Shown one piece after another: positions 10,755 to 21,976 of a stretch of 64,000 nt of DNA. Position 1 is the stretch's first letter, and each line of letters opens with the position of its first letter. The DNA lies in NCBI RefSeq assembly GCF_025506335.1, contig NZ_JANZYO010000003.1:533630-597629 (forward strand), written 5' to 3'. The position numbers were made by a program, and so were the translations under genes. This DNA is from Mumia quercus. GTDB lineage: Bacteria > Actinomycetota > Actinomycetes > Propionibacteriales > Nocardioidaceae. Under the pieces are notes generated by a model. The model was given only the letters and a program-made list of their open reading frames with translations. It made no database searches and was not told the origin of the DNA.

Positions 10755-11414
10755 GTGGACATCGTCGTCAAGGGCAGGAACTGCGAGATCAGCCAGCGTT
10801 TCCGGGACTACGTAGACGAGAAGGCCCCTCGAATCGAGAAGTACGACCAGCGCAAGAAGATCCAGCGCGTCGAGGTCGAGCTCACGAAGGAGTACAACCC
10901 TCGTCAGAGCGGACGCTGTGAGCGCGTGGAGATCACCCTCCGCGGTCGCGGGCCCGCGATGCGTGCCGAAGCCTGCTCGGACGACCCTCTCGCCGCGCTC
11001 GACAAGGCGGTCGACAAGCTCGAGGCGCAGGTGCGCAAGGCTCAGGACCGGCGTCGCGTCCACCACGGCAGCCGTACGCCGATGTCGGTCTCGCAGTTCG
11101 CCGCCACCGCTGACGGCGCAGCCTCGAGCGAGCCGGAAGAGGAGCCGATCGACGCCGTCCGCTACGCCGGACCGGTCGAGGTTCGTGGGGAGGGGCCGCT
11201 GGTCGTCCGCGAGAAGACGCACCGCGCGGCACCCATGACGCTCGACCAGGCGCTGTACGAGATGGAGATGGTGGGGCACGACTTCTACCTCTTCGTCGAG
11301 AAGGACTCCGGGCAGCCGAGCGTCGTCTACCGCAGGCGTGGCTACGACTACGGAGTCATCCACATCGAACCCACGTCCGGGAGCTTCGAGGGACTCGACG
11401 ACAGCGTCGGCTGA
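10755..11414 (+). CDS. hpf: Long-form ribosome hibernation-promoting factor
   Basis: 219 residues. N-terminal RaiA/HPF domain (MDIVVKGRNCEISQRFRDYV to about 110) that binds the 30S decoding region, a linker, and a C-terminal dimerisation domain (PMTLDQALYEMEMVGHDFYLFVE, then YRRRGYDYGVIHI) that makes 100S disomes in long HPFs. I chose the GTG at 10755, with GAGGAGG at 10744-10750 just before it; a GTG at 10692 would add 21 unlike-family residues. Probably stress or stationary-phase expressed, as known for the family. Confidence 0.95.
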   Translation: MDIVVKGRNCEISQRFRDYVDEKAPRIEKYDQRKKIQRVEVELTKEYNPRQSGRCERVEITLRGRGPAMRAEACSDDPLAALDKAVDKLEAQVRKAQDRRRVHHGSRTPMSVSQFAATADGAASSEPEEEPIDAVRYAGPVEVRGEGPLVVREKTHRAAPMTLDQALYEMEMVGHDFYLFVEKDSGQPSVVYRRRGYDYGVIHIEPTSGSFEGLDDSVG

Positions 11415-11439
11415 CCCTTCCGTGGCATGATCGGCTGCG

Positions 11440-12111
11440 ATGGACGCTGCAGACGTGCCGACTGAGACGGTCCGGGTCCTCCTCGTCGACGACCAGGAGC
11501 TCTTCCGTCGCGGCCTGCGCATGGTCCTCGAAGCCGATCCCGGACTCGAGATCGAGGAGGCCCACGACGGCCCGTCGGGCGTCGCTCAGGCGACCGCCAG
11601 CGCGCCGGACGTGGTCCTCCTCGACGTCCGGATGCCGGGGATGAGCGGACCCCGGGCGGCAGCGGCGATCAAGGAGGTCGCGCCGTCGGCACGGATCATC
11701 ATGCTCACGGCCAGCGACGAGGAGAGCGACCTTCTGGAGTCGATCCGCAACGGCGCCTCCGGCTACCTCCTCAAGGACTCCTCGGTCGACCAGGTCAGCG
11801 ACGCCGTACGCCGGGTGGCGGCCGGTCAGTCGCTCATCAGCCCGCCGATGGCGACCCGGCTCCTCGAGGAGTTCCGTCAGCTCGCGACCCGCGGTGAGCC
11901 GCCGCGCGGCACCAAGCTCAGCGACCGTGAGCTGGAGGTCCTCCGGCTGGTCGCGGTGGGCCACAACAACAGGGAGATCGGTCAGAAGCTGTTCATCAGC
12001 GAGAACACCGTCAAGAACCACGTCCGCAACATCCTGGAGAAGCTCCAGCTGCGGTCACGGGTGGAGGCCGCGACGTACGCGGTCCGCGAGCGTCTCCTCG
12101 ACCTGCCGTGA
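11440..12111 (+). CDS. NarL/LuxR-type response regulator
   Basis: 223 residues. Receiver domain with Asp-Asp at 17-18, phosphoacceptor Asp62 in VLLDVRMPGMSG, a threonine at LTAS and lysine in LLKDSS; C-terminal LuxR helix-turn-helix (LSDRELEVLRLVAVGHNNREIG, then ISENTVKNHVRNILEKL). No histidine kinase gene is adjacent, so it is an orphan regulator here; a similar regulator between hpf and secA occurs in related actinobacteria. A CATGAT hexamer eight bases before the ATG may be a -10 box for a short or absent leader. Confidence 0.9.
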   Translation: MDAADVPTETVRVLLVDDQELFRRGLRMVLEADPGLEIEEAHDGPSGVAQATASAPDVVLLDVRMPGMSGPRAAAAIKEVAPSARIIMLTASDEESDLLESIRNGASGYLLKDSSVDQVSDAVRRVAAGQSLISPPMATRLLEEFRQLATRGEPPRGTKLSDRELEVLRLVAVGHNNREIGQKLFISENTVKNHVRNILEKLQLRSRVEAATYAVRERLLDLP

Positions 12112-13343
12112 CGCGGGTGCAGGAGATGGCGGCGGCGACCGCCAGGAGGACGGTGCTGGCCGCGCAAGGGTTCAACGACCGTCCTCACGCCCGGGTGACG
12201 ATGCGCTCGCTCGACCGCGCGCTGACCCGGACGGGCGTTCTCCAGATCGACTCGGTGAACGTCTTGCAGCGGGCGCACTACCTCCCGCTCTTCAGCCGCC
12301 TGGGCCCGTACGACACCGCGCTCCTGCACCGCGCCGCCGAGCGGCGTCCGCGCCGGCTCGTCGAGTACTGGGCGCACGTCGCGGCGTACATGCCCGTCGA
12401 GCTGTGGCCGGCGATGCAGCATCGCATGCGCGGCTACCGCGAGCGTGGGCACGCCTGGACCGGCGAGCCCGGGCGGCCGGCGCTCGCGGACCCGCTGCTC
12501 CTCGAGGTCGAGCGCCGCGGCGCCGTGACGGCACGGGATCTCGACCCTGCGACCGATCGTCCGCGCGACCAGTGGGGATGGAACTGGTCCGAGACCAAGA
12601 AGGTGCTCGAGTACCTCTTCCTCTCCGGCGAGCTCGCGGTCGCCCGCCGCAACGGCGCGTTCGAGCGGGTGTACGACCTCCCCGAGCGGGTCCTCCCGGC
12701 GCACGTCCTCGACGCCCCGGAGCCCGCTCCGGACGAGGCGGCCCGGACGCTGGTGCGTCGCGCGGCGGCCTCGAGCGGTCTCGCCACGGAGGCGAGCCTG
12801 CGTGACTACTACCGGATGGGCGTGAACGAGACGCGCGAGGCGGTGCGCGACCTCGTGGAGGAGGGCACGCTCGAGCCCGTGCGCGTCGAGGGGTGGCGGC
12901 GCGTCGCGTACCGGTACGCGGGGGCCGCCGTCCCTCGGCGGATCCGGACCGCGGCGCTGCTCAGCCCGTTCGACCCGCTCGTCTGGGAGCGTGCGCGCAC
13001 CGAGGACCTCTTCGGGTTCCGCTACCGCATCGAGATCTACGTGCCCGCCCACAAGCGGGTCCACGGCTACTACGTGCTGCCGTTCCTGCTCGACGAGGCC
13101 ATCGTGGCGCGCGTCGACCTCAAGGCCGACCGTGCGACCGGCCGCCTCCTGGTGCGCTCGGCCTGGGCGGAGCCGGCCGTCGACCGCGAGCAGGTCGCGG
13201 AGGCGCTGGCCGAGCAGCTGTGGGTGGCCGCAGGGTGGCTGGGGCTGGTCGCCGTGGAGGTGGAGCCGCAGGGCGACCTCGCGGGGCCGCTGGCCGCTGC
13301 CGTACCGGCGCACACCGCCGTCGGCGACTCCTCACCGGTGTGA
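12108..13343 (+). CDS. YcaQ/AlkZ-like DNA glycosylase (winged-helix family)
   Basis: 411 residues, GTG start overlapping the preceding stop. HTH_42 (formerly DUF1006) family: N-terminal helices with GVLQIDSVNVLQRAHYLPLF, then YWAHVAAYMP and the C-terminal TAALLSPFDPLVWERARTEDLFGFRYRIEIY block. The catalytic triplet reads Q-I-D at 46-48, the QxD form of YcaQ-type enzymes that remove bulky N7 adducts and unhook crosslinks, rather than the QxQ form of AlkZ self-resistance enzymes. Likely a genome-maintenance glycosylase; the substrate is inferred from family only. Confidence 0.85.
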   Translation: MTRVQEMAAATARRTVLAAQGFNDRPHARVTMRSLDRALTRTGVLQIDSVNVLQRAHYLPLFSRLGPYDTALLHRAAERRPRRLVEYWAHVAAYMPVELWPAMQHRMRGYRERGHAWTGEPGRPALADPLLLEVERRGAVTARDLDPATDRPRDQWGWNWSETKKVLEYLFLSGELAVARRNGAFERVYDLPERVLPAHVLDAPEPAPDEAARTLVRRAAASSGLATEASLRDYYRMGVNETREAVRDLVEEGTLEPVRVEGWRRVAYRYAGAAVPRRIRTAALLSPFDPLVWERARTEDLFGFRYRIEIYVPAHKRVHGYYVLPFLLDEAIVARVDLKADRATGRLLVRSAWAEPAVDREQVAEALAEQLWVAAGWLGLVAVEVEPQGDLAGPLAAAVPAHTAVGDSSPV

Positions 13344-13360
13344 CCGGGATCCCTCCGCAG

Positions 13361-13390
13361 TTACGGTTGCCCCCGTCGGTCGCCTAGGAT
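13361..13390 (+). promoter_or_regulatory. Possible secA promoter
   Basis: TTACGG (13361-13366) and TAGGAT (13385-13390) are 18 bases apart in the 132-base gap before secA. The -10 fits the actinobacterial TANNNT pattern; the -35 is poor. Read by eye only. Confidence 0.3.
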
Positions 13391-13475
13391 GGTCGCGATT
13401 CTGCCGTTGCGGGGGTGAGCCGGTGCGTGCCCGGCCCCTGGGCGGCTTCGGAGCAAGTCTCAGGAGTGCGATTCC

Positions 13476-16217
<2,742 letters not shown>

Positions 16218-16232
16218 GCCTCGGCTCGCGTC

Positions 16233-16291
16233 CACGACGAAGGACCCGACGTCCGGCCCTCTCGGGCCGTGAGGTCGGGTCCTTCGTCGTG
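16233..16291. terminator. Long perfect hairpin between convergent genes
   Basis: Eighteen-base perfect arms, CACGACGAAGGACCCGAC at 16233-16250 and its exact complement at 16274-16291, with a 23-base loop region that holds a further small GC stem. It lies between secA (+) and the convergent Rv3235-like gene (-), so it can end transcription from both sides. Confidence 0.85.
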
Positions 16292-16359
16292 CGGGGCCGA
16301 CGGGCGGTCTCTCGCCGGCGGGCTGCAGGTCTCTCGCCGGGGGGGCTGGGGGTCTCTCG

Positions 16360-16884
16360 TCACACCCAGCAGAGGGCGGTGCAGACCCAGGTCGGATCAC
16401 GCCGGTCGGCGTCGTGGACCAGACGTGCGGCCAGCGCACGCGAACGGTCGCCTTGGGCGATCCGCGCGGCGATCTCCGCAGCCCCGGTGCGGGGGCGCGT
16501 GACGCGGATGCTCGCGAGCCGGCTCGCGGGAGCCTGTCGTGGCTCCCGCGTACGGGCACGCGCCAGGATCGCGACACGCTTCTGCATCTCGTCGTACACC
16601 TCCGGCGCGAGCACGCGGGCGAGCTGGGTGAGGGGTCGGCTGCCTGAGGAGACCTCGAGCAGGGCGCGGACGAACGTCGCCGCGCGCTGGTCCAGGCCGG
16701 GCTCGTGCGGCGGCACGAGGCTCAGGTGAGGGCGGGGAGGCGAGGGCAGCACCTGCGGTGACGACAGGGCGAGCGAGCCGTCGACGAGGGGCAGCGACCA
16801 CTGGGCGGTCGCCGCGGGCCGGGCGCCGCCGGAACGTGGACGGGAGAGCGAGAGGTCGTGGAGGGGCGTACCTGCTGCGGTCAT
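16360..16884 (-). CDS. Rv3235-family protein
   Basis: 174 residues, start ATG with AAGGAG before it. The C-terminal 90 residues (FVRALLEVSSGSRPLTQLARVLAPEVYDEM, then RPRTGAAEIAARIAQGDRSRALAARL) match the conserved core of the actinobacterial Rv3235 family, commonly found near secA. The first half is proline-rich and variable. Biochemical function unknown. Transcribed with the LysM gene just upstream (26-base gap). Confidence 0.8.
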   Translation of the reverse strand: MTAAGTPLHDLSLSRPRSGGARPAATAQWSLPLVDGSLALSSPQVLPSPPRPHLSLVPPHEPGLDQRAATFVRALLEVSSGSRPLTQLARVLAPEVYDEMQKRVAILARARTREPRQAPASRLASIRVTRPRTGAAEIAARIAQGDRSRALAARLVHDADRRDPTWVCTALCWV

Positions 16885-16910
16885 CGGAGTCTCCTTGCGC
16901 GAGGGTCAGG

Positions 16911-17633
16911 TCAGTGCGGAGGGTCGGACGAGGGAGAGGTCTCGGACGGGGGAGAGGTGGTCGGGGCGCGGAGGACCATGCCGATCCGCAGCGCGTGCGG
17001 GTCGTCGCCGATGCGCGCACGGTTCGCCGCGTACCAACGGCGCCACTCGCCGTCGAGCTGTGCGGCCGTCGGCTCCTCGCCACGCCAGGAGGCGGCGGCG
17101 ATCCGCCACAGAGAGTCGCCCGCGCGGACGCGGTAGCGCGTCCGTGGCGCGGACGGCGGGCGGCTCGTCCGGACGGTGCTGCGGCGGAGCTCGGCCGGCC
17201 GGTCGGGAAGGGCCAGCCCGCGCAGGGAGACCGAGCTCGGCGCGCCTGCCGTGCGGGGGCCTGCGGGCTCGCCGGGGGCACCCGGCGCCCCGGCGACCGC
17301 TGCCGCGGGCACGGCGAGGACCAAGGACGAGCCGGCGACGGCGAGGACCGCGCGACGCCACGGCCCAGGCGAGAGCCGCAGGAGTCCGGTGGGCACCGGG
17401 CGCCGGCAGAGGCGGCAGACGAGAGCGACCACGGTCAGTGCGCACAGCCACGCCGTCGCGGCCGTGGCCACGAGCAGCGCGAGGTCGCCGAGAAGGACCT
17501 CGAGGCGCGCGGACGTCGGCCCCGTCGCGGCGATCAGCCGCGCACCTGCGGACGGTGCGTGCTCCACGAGCACGAGCACCGCGATCCACGGTGGCGCGAC
17601 GGCCGCACCGGCACGGAGTCCTCGCGTGATCAT
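16911..17633 (-). CDS. LysM-domain membrane protein
   Basis: 240 residues. Hydrophobic stretches at about 12-25, 48-75 and 93-115 indicate membrane anchoring; a C-terminal LysM module (TRYRVRAGDSLWRIAAASW with NRARIGDDPHALRIGMVLRAP, about 165-225) probably binds peptidoglycan. The tail is Ser/Pro-rich. Similar LysM proteins occur beside Rv3235-like genes in actinobacteria. Start ATG is preceded by AAGGAAGGGG. Confidence 0.75.
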   Translation of the reverse strand: MITRGLRAGAAVAPPWIAVLVLVEHAPSAGARLIAATGPTSARLEVLLGDLALLVATAATAWLCALTVVALVCRLCRRPVPTGLLRLSPGPWRRAVLAVAGSSLVLAVPAAAVAGAPGAPGEPAGPRTAGAPSSVSLRGLALPDRPAELRRSTVRTSRPPSAPRTRYRVRAGDSLWRIAAASWRGEEPTAAQLDGEWRRWYAANRARIGDDPHALRIGMVLRAPTTSPPSETSPSSDPPH

Positions 17634-17648
17634 GTGACGCCCCTTCCT

Positions 17649-17678
17649 TACGTTTGCCTACGTTTGCGTACGCTCGCC
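17649..17678. repeat. Three tandem 10-bp repeats in a divergent promoter region
   Basis: TACGTTTGCC, TACGTTTGCG and TACGCTCGCC follow one another without gaps, just upstream of the LysM gene and before the divergent gene at 17731. Spacing of one helical turn suggests a regulator binding array, but no regulator is known. Confidence 0.5.
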
Positions 17679-17717
17679 GCCGCAGTCAATCGTTCGTCCA
17701 CACCCGCCGCGAAGGGC

Positions 17718-17730
17718 TAGAGTCCTCGCC
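17718..17730 (+). promoter_or_regulatory. -10 box TAGAGT for a leaderless mRNA
   Basis: TAGAGT at 17718-17723 lies seven bases before the ATG at 17731; TTCGTC at 17694-17699 is 18 bases upstream of it. No Shine-Dalgarno sequence precedes the ATG. Confidence 0.45.
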
Positions 17731-18240
17731 ATGCGATGGGACGACCGGTTCGTGGCGTTGGAGCGCGGCCTGGTCCAGCAGGCGGAGAGCGAGCGTCACG
17801 CCGCCCGCGACCTCGAGATCAGCGACCTCGTCGCCGAGCGCGTCGCGCAGCTGTCGTGGGCAGACCGCTGCCTCGGTCTCGTCGTGACGGTGCGCGTCGG
17901 CTCGCTCGGTCCGCTCCGAGGCGAGCTGGCCATGGCGACCGCGGACTGGGCGTTGATCCACCACGACGCCGTCACCGACTGGGTCGTCGCGCTCAGAGAG
18001 GTCGTCGCGGTCGTGCCGGAGGGCGACACCCCCTGTGCGTCACGGAGCGAGGTGCAGCGCCGGATGACCTGGCGTCAGGCGTGGGGAGCGCTGGTCCGCG
18101 ACCGTGACGAGGTGCACGTGCACCGCCGGGACGGGTCGAGCCTGCGAGGAGTCCCCGTCGCGACCGGCCTCGACCACGTCGAGATCGCGGGCGAGCTCGT
18201 GCCGTACGAGGCGGTCGTGGCGATCAGGTGTCCGCGTTGA
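17731..18240 (+). CDS. Conserved actinobacterial hypothetical protein
   Basis: 169 residues, begins MRWDDRFVALERGLVQQAESERHAARDL. No known motif is recognised. An alpha-helical N-terminus is followed by beta-rich stretches (CLGLVVTVRVGSLGPLRGELAMAT; DEVHVHRRDGSSLRGVPVATGLDHVEI) with an SH3-barrel-like look. No signal peptide or membrane segment. Its 3' end overlaps the convergent HTH gene by 17 bases. Function not assigned. Confidence 0.75.
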   Translation: MRWDDRFVALERGLVQQAESERHAARDLEISDLVAERVAQLSWADRCLGLVVTVRVGSLGPLRGELAMATADWALIHHDAVTDWVVALREVVAVVPEGDTPCASRSEVQRRMTWRQAWGALVRDRDEVHVHRRDGSSLRGVPVATGLDHVEIAGELVPYEAVVAIRCPR

Positions 18241-18484
18241 GGGCGTCGCTGTCCTCGTCGACGAACGGGTGCGCGGCGATGTGGTCGCGGGTGGCGGCGT
18301 ACTGGTCGGCGATGTAGCGCTCGAGCGCCTCGCTCTCGACCCGCCACACGCCGCGCCCCCCGACCCGGATCGCGGGCAGGTCGCCGCGGCGGACCAGTGC
18401 GTACACCTGGCGCTCGGAGACGTTGAGGATGTCGGCCACGTCCGAGAGACGCAGGAATCGGGGTGACTCGGATCCGACGGGCAT
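18224..18484 (-). CDS. BldC/excisionase-type helix-turn-helix protein
   Basis: 86 residues. MerR-like HTH_17 domain at about 10-58: FLRLSDVADILNVSERQVYALVRRGDLPAIRVGGRGVWRV, typical of small BldC-like DNA-binding proteins of actinobacteria and of excisionases. Start at the ATG giving MPVGSESP; a longer in-frame reading upstream lacks family similarity. The upstream sequence on this strand has CACAAT six bases before the ATG, again compatible with a leaderless transcript. No phage genes nearby, so a chromosomal regulator is more likely than an excisionase. Confidence 0.85.
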   Translation of the reverse strand: MPVGSESPRFLRLSDVADILNVSERQVYALVRRGDLPAIRVGGRGVWRVESEALERYIADQYAATRDHIAAHPFVDEDSDALNADT

Positions 18485-18587
18485 GTGCTGATTGTGCCAG
18501 CCGCGAACGGGACGATCAGCCCGCGTCGCCTCGGACTGTGGACAACTGCTGGACGGGGCGACGCCCGGTGCGGCATCAATAGGGGGC

Positions 18588-19271
18588 ATGCCGACACGCA
18601 CGCAGCGCACGGTCTCGGCGCGCGCGGACACCCGCCGACTGCAGCGGCCCTCGTGGACGCACCCCCGCGCTCTCGGAGGGGTCGCGCTGGTGGCCGTCTG
18701 CGTGGTCCTCGGCGGGCTGCTCGTCGCCCGTGTCTCGGAGACGACAGAGGTCTGGGCCCTGCGTGCCGACGTTCGCGCCGGGGAGCCCGTCGAGGTCGGC
18801 GACCTCGTACCCGTGGACGTCCGGCTGGTCGGCGAGGCGCGGTCGCGCTACCTGGCGGCGGGAGGGGCGGACGCGCTCGCGAGCCGGGTTACGTCGGCGG
18901 TGTGGGGCCGTGACCTGGTCGCCGGTGAGCTCGTCCCGGCGGCCGCCTTGGTCGACGCAGCCGCCGCCGAGGGCGTCGAGCTGCCGCTGCAGGTGGCTCA
19001 CGCCTCGCAGCCCCCCGACCTCCGTGAAGGCCACCGTGTCGACGTCTGGGTCGCCCCGGACGACGCGGCCTCCGAGCGCGCCGACGCGGCCCGGCGCGTC
19101 CTCGAGGACGTCGTGGTCGTCGCCGTCCACGGCTCCGGCACGGCGTGGGGTGACGCGACCACCCGCGGCGTCGTCGTACGCGTCGTGGACGAGTCGCTCC
19201 TCCCACGTGCGCTGGCCGCGCTCGGCTCGGGGAGCGTCACGCTCGTACGCCGCGGAGGAGCCGCTTCGTGA
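18588..19271 (+). CDS. SAF-domain (CpaB/RcpC-like) pilus-assembly protein
   Basis: 227 residues, ATG with AGGGGG upstream. Membrane segment at about 30-48, then an SAF domain (VWALRADVRAGEPVEVGDLVPVDVRL, about 55-120) and a C-terminal region HRVDVWVAPDDA. The architecture is that of RcpC/CpaB-like proteins of tad/Flp systems. It overlaps the CpaE-like gene by four bases. The remaining tad genes are about 34 kb downstream in this window. Confidence 0.75.
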   Translation: MPTRTQRTVSARADTRRLQRPSWTHPRALGGVALVAVCVVLGGLLVARVSETTEVWALRADVRAGEPVEVGDLVPVDVRLVGEARSRYLAAGGADALASRVTSAVWGRDLVAGELVPAAALVDAAAAEGVELPLQVAHASQPPDLREGHRVDVWVAPDDAASERADAARRVLEDVVVVAVHGSGTAWGDATTRGVVVRVVDESLLPRALAALGSGSVTLVRRGGAAS

Positions 19272-20500
19272 GCGTGCCGGTGCTCATCGCCGCCGGTGAC
19301 GCCGCGTGGGAGGCCGCGCTGGTCTCGGCTGCGGTGGAGACGCGCGGCATCACCGTCGTCCGCCGGTGCGTCGACGTCGCCGACGCGGTCGCGACCGCCG
19401 TGAGCGGCGCGGTCGCGCTCGCCCTGGTGTCCGTAGAGCTGCCTGGTCTCGACCCCGACGCGGTCAGCCGGATCACGCGGCGCGGTGTCGTCGTCGTCGC
19501 GGTCGCCCCCGACGACGCGGCGCGCGAGGCCGAGGAGGCGGCGACCGCCCTCGGCATCGGGGCGGTCGTCCCGCTCGGGCAGCTCGCACGGGTCGCGACG
19601 TACGTCCGTAGAGACGACGCGATCTCGGACCATCCGGTCCGCGTCACGCGTGGGGGAGCGGGTGCCGGTGCTCCGGTGGTGGCGGACGCACCTCCCCGGG
19701 CGGGCCGCGTCACCGCGGTCTGGGGCCCTGCTGGCGCACCGGGACGCAGCACCCTCGCCCGCGGCGTGGCCGCCGAGCTCGCGGCCAGGGGGCGGCGGAC
19801 GGTCCTCGTCGACGCCGACGTCGACGGCGGGACCCAGGCCCCCGCGCTGGCACTCCTGGACGAGGTGAGCGGGCTGCTCGCCGCGGCCCGTGACGCCAAC
19901 GGCGGATCGCTGACCACCGACGCGCTCGCCGGCCACCTGCGCTGGATCGGCCCCGAGCTCGGCGTCCTCACCGGGCTGCCCCGCGCGGAACGATGGCCGG
20001 GCCTGCGCGCGACGGCGTACGAAAGCGTGCTGGCGACCGCGCGCGACCTCGCGGACGAGGTGGTCGTCGACCTCGGCTTCTGCCTCGACGACACCGGCGA
20101 CGGGGGAGGGGACGGCAGCGCGCCACGACGCACCGCGGTCGCGCGCCACACCCTCGAGACCGCCGACGTGGTCCTCGTCGTCGGGCTGCCGGACCCCGTC
20201 GGCCTGTCGCGCCTCGCCAGGGCGGTGCTGGACCTGCGGACTCGGTGCGACGTCGACCCGGTCGTCGTCCTCAACCAGGTGCGTACGACGCTCGGGTGGA
20301 CCACGCGAGAGATCGCGGAGGCGGTCGAACGCTTCACGGGTGCGGTCCCGGCTGCCTTCCTGCCCTACGACCGGGCGGCGCTCGACCACTGCCTCGTCCA
20401 CGGCCTGACGCCCGCCGAGGGGGCAGGCGGCTCACCCTTCCAACGGGCGGTGGCAGGGCTGGCGAGCGATCTCGACGCCCGCGCTTCCGAACTGGCGTAA
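19268..20500 (+). CDS. CpaE/TadZ-like ParA-type ATPase
   Basis: 410 residues from GTG. N-terminal receiver-like domain without phosphorylation signature (about 1-110), then a ParA/MinD-like domain beginning RVTAVWGPAGAPGRSTLARG near 147-166 with VLVDADVDGG. The P-loop reads GAPGRST, with Arg where ParA proteins have Lys; atypical P-loops are characteristic of TadZ/CpaE, which position the secretion machine at the pole. Also HTLETADVVLVVGLPDPVGLSRL and a C-terminal AFLPYDRAAL. Pairs with the SAF gene just before it. Confidence 0.75.
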   Translation: MSVPVLIAAGDAAWEAALVSAAVETRGITVVRRCVDVADAVATAVSGAVALALVSVELPGLDPDAVSRITRRGVVVVAVAPDDAAREAEEAATALGIGAVVPLGQLARVATYVRRDDAISDHPVRVTRGGAGAGAPVVADAPPRAGRVTAVWGPAGAPGRSTLARGVAAELAARGRRTVLVDADVDGGTQAPALALLDEVSGLLAAARDANGGSLTTDALAGHLRWIGPELGVLTGLPRAERWPGLRATAYESVLATARDLADEVVVDLGFCLDDTGDGGGDGSAPRRTAVARHTLETADVVLVVGLPDPVGLSRLARAVLDLRTRCDVDPVVVLNQVRTTLGWTTREIAEAVERFTGAVPAAFLPYDRAALDHCLVHGLTPAEGAGGSPFQRAVAGLASDLDARASELA

Positions 20501-20509
20501 CCTGTGCCC
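20498..20509 (+). promoter_or_regulatory. -10 box TAACCT for a leaderless mRNA
   Basis: TAACCT at 20498-20503 overlaps the stop of the preceding gene and lies six bases before the GTG at 20510. This spacing favours 20510 over the GTG at 20504 as start. Confidence 0.4.
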
Positions 20510-21976
20510 GTGCCCCGACGTCTCGATGCTCTCGACGTGACGTTCCTCGACGAGGAGACGTCGGCCAGCCCGCGCCAGGTGATGACCCTGGCCGTCCTCG
20601 AGCCCGGCGAGCGCCTGTTCGACTACGACACCCTCGTCCGCGTCGTCAACGAGCGGATCGGGCTCGTGCCCCGTTACCGCCAGCGCGTCGCGACGGTTCC
20701 CGGCGGTCTCGGGGCGCCGGTCTGGGTCGACGACGCGGCATTCGACCTCTCGTACCACGTGCGTCGCTCCGCGCTCCCGAAACCGGGCACGAACGCCGCG
20801 CTGCGCGAGCTCGTCAGCCGTCTCATCGCGCGGCGCCTCGACCCGACGCGGGCGCTCTGGGAGGCGTACTTCATCGAGGGCCTCGAGGGCGGCCGCTGCG
20901 CCGTCCTCATCAAGTCGCACCAGGCGCTCGTCGACGGCTCGGTCACGGTCGACCTCGCCCAGGTGCTTCTCGACGAGAGCGCGCACGACCGCGACGTCCC
21001 CTCCGACGGCTGGAGCCCGCGCTCGCTGCCGGGGAGCGCCTCGCTGATGGCGGGCTCGCTCGTCGACGCCGCGCTCGACCCGCGCCGTGCCGCCGAGCGC
21101 CTGCGCTCAGGGATCGACAAGGTCCAGTCGACCGTCGGCAAGGTGGTGCAGACGCTGCCCGTGGTCGGGCCCGCCACGACCGACCCGCCGGGGCCGTTCA
21201 GCAGGCGGCTCAGCCAGCACCGCCGCTACGTCACCGTGGCCACGCGCCTCGACGAGTACCGCGGCGTGCGCGACGTCCACGGCGGCACCGTCAACGACGT
21301 CATCCTCGCGACGATCGCGGGCGGGATCCGCGGCTGGATGCTCACCCAGGCGCAGCCGGTCAGCGACAACACGCGGCTGCGCGCGATGGTGCCCATGTCG
21401 GTCGCCGCGCCCGACGGCGTCCCCACCTCGTACGGGTCGACCGTGCGGGGGCACCTGGTCTCGCTCCCGGTGGGAGAGACGAACCCTGTCGTCCGACTCC
21501 ACCAGGTGTCGTACGCCCTCAAGGCGCACCGCGAGACCGGCGTCGCCGTCGCTGCCAACACGCTCGCGTCGCTGCCCGGCTTCGCGCCGACGACCTTCCA
21601 CGCCGTCGGCGCGCGGGTGGCGGAGACGAAGGCGCACCATCCGTACGATCTGGTCGTGACCAACGTCCCCGGCCCGCAGGAACCGATGTTCATGGCGGGC
21701 GCTCCGATCGTCGAGACCTATCCCGCGATCCCGCTCACGCACGGTCGTACGCTCTCGATCGGCGTCACCTCGTACGCAGGCGGGGTCTACTACGGCTTGG
21801 TGGCGGACCGCCAGGCCGTGCCGGAGGCCGACCTCCTCGGGCAGTGTCTCGAGGAGGCGCTCGCCGAGCTCGTCGAGTCCGCCAGCCCGTCGCGACACCG
21901 CGCGCCACGCGGTGGACTGTCCGCGGGCCGCGCGGCGCGACGGCCGTCGGTCGACCGTGACGGAGGTCCGGCATGA
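20510..21976 (+). CDS. WS/DGAT-family O-acyltransferase
   Basis: 488 residues, normal length for bacterial wax ester synthase/diacylglycerol acyltransferases, which esterify alcohols or diacylglycerol with acyl-CoA. Starts PRRLDALDVTFLDEE like the family; the acyltransferase motif is HQALVDG at about 137-143 where HHxxxDG is usual, so the second His is Gln. C-terminal half has GTVNDVILATIAGGIRGWM and the conserved VVTNVPGPQEPMFMAG. Membrane-associated lipid-body role is inferred from family. Stop overlaps the next ATG. Confidence 0.85.
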   Translation: MPRRLDALDVTFLDEETSASPRQVMTLAVLEPGERLFDYDTLVRVVNERIGLVPRYRQRVATVPGGLGAPVWVDDAAFDLSYHVRRSALPKPGTNAALRELVSRLIARRLDPTRALWEAYFIEGLEGGRCAVLIKSHQALVDGSVTVDLAQVLLDESAHDRDVPSDGWSPRSLPGSASLMAGSLVDAALDPRRAAERLRSGIDKVQSTVGKVVQTLPVVGPATTDPPGPFSRRLSQHRRYVTVATRLDEYRGVRDVHGGTVNDVILATIAGGIRGWMLTQAQPVSDNTRLRAMVPMSVAAPDGVPTSYGSTVRGHLVSLPVGETNPVVRLHQVSYALKAHRETGVAVAANTLASLPGFAPTTFHAVGARVAETKAHHPYDLVVTNVPGPQEPMFMAGAPIVETYPAIPLTHGRTLSIGVTSYAGGVYYGLVADRQAVPEADLLGQCLEEALAELVESASPSRHRAPRGGLSAGRAARRPSVDRDGGPA

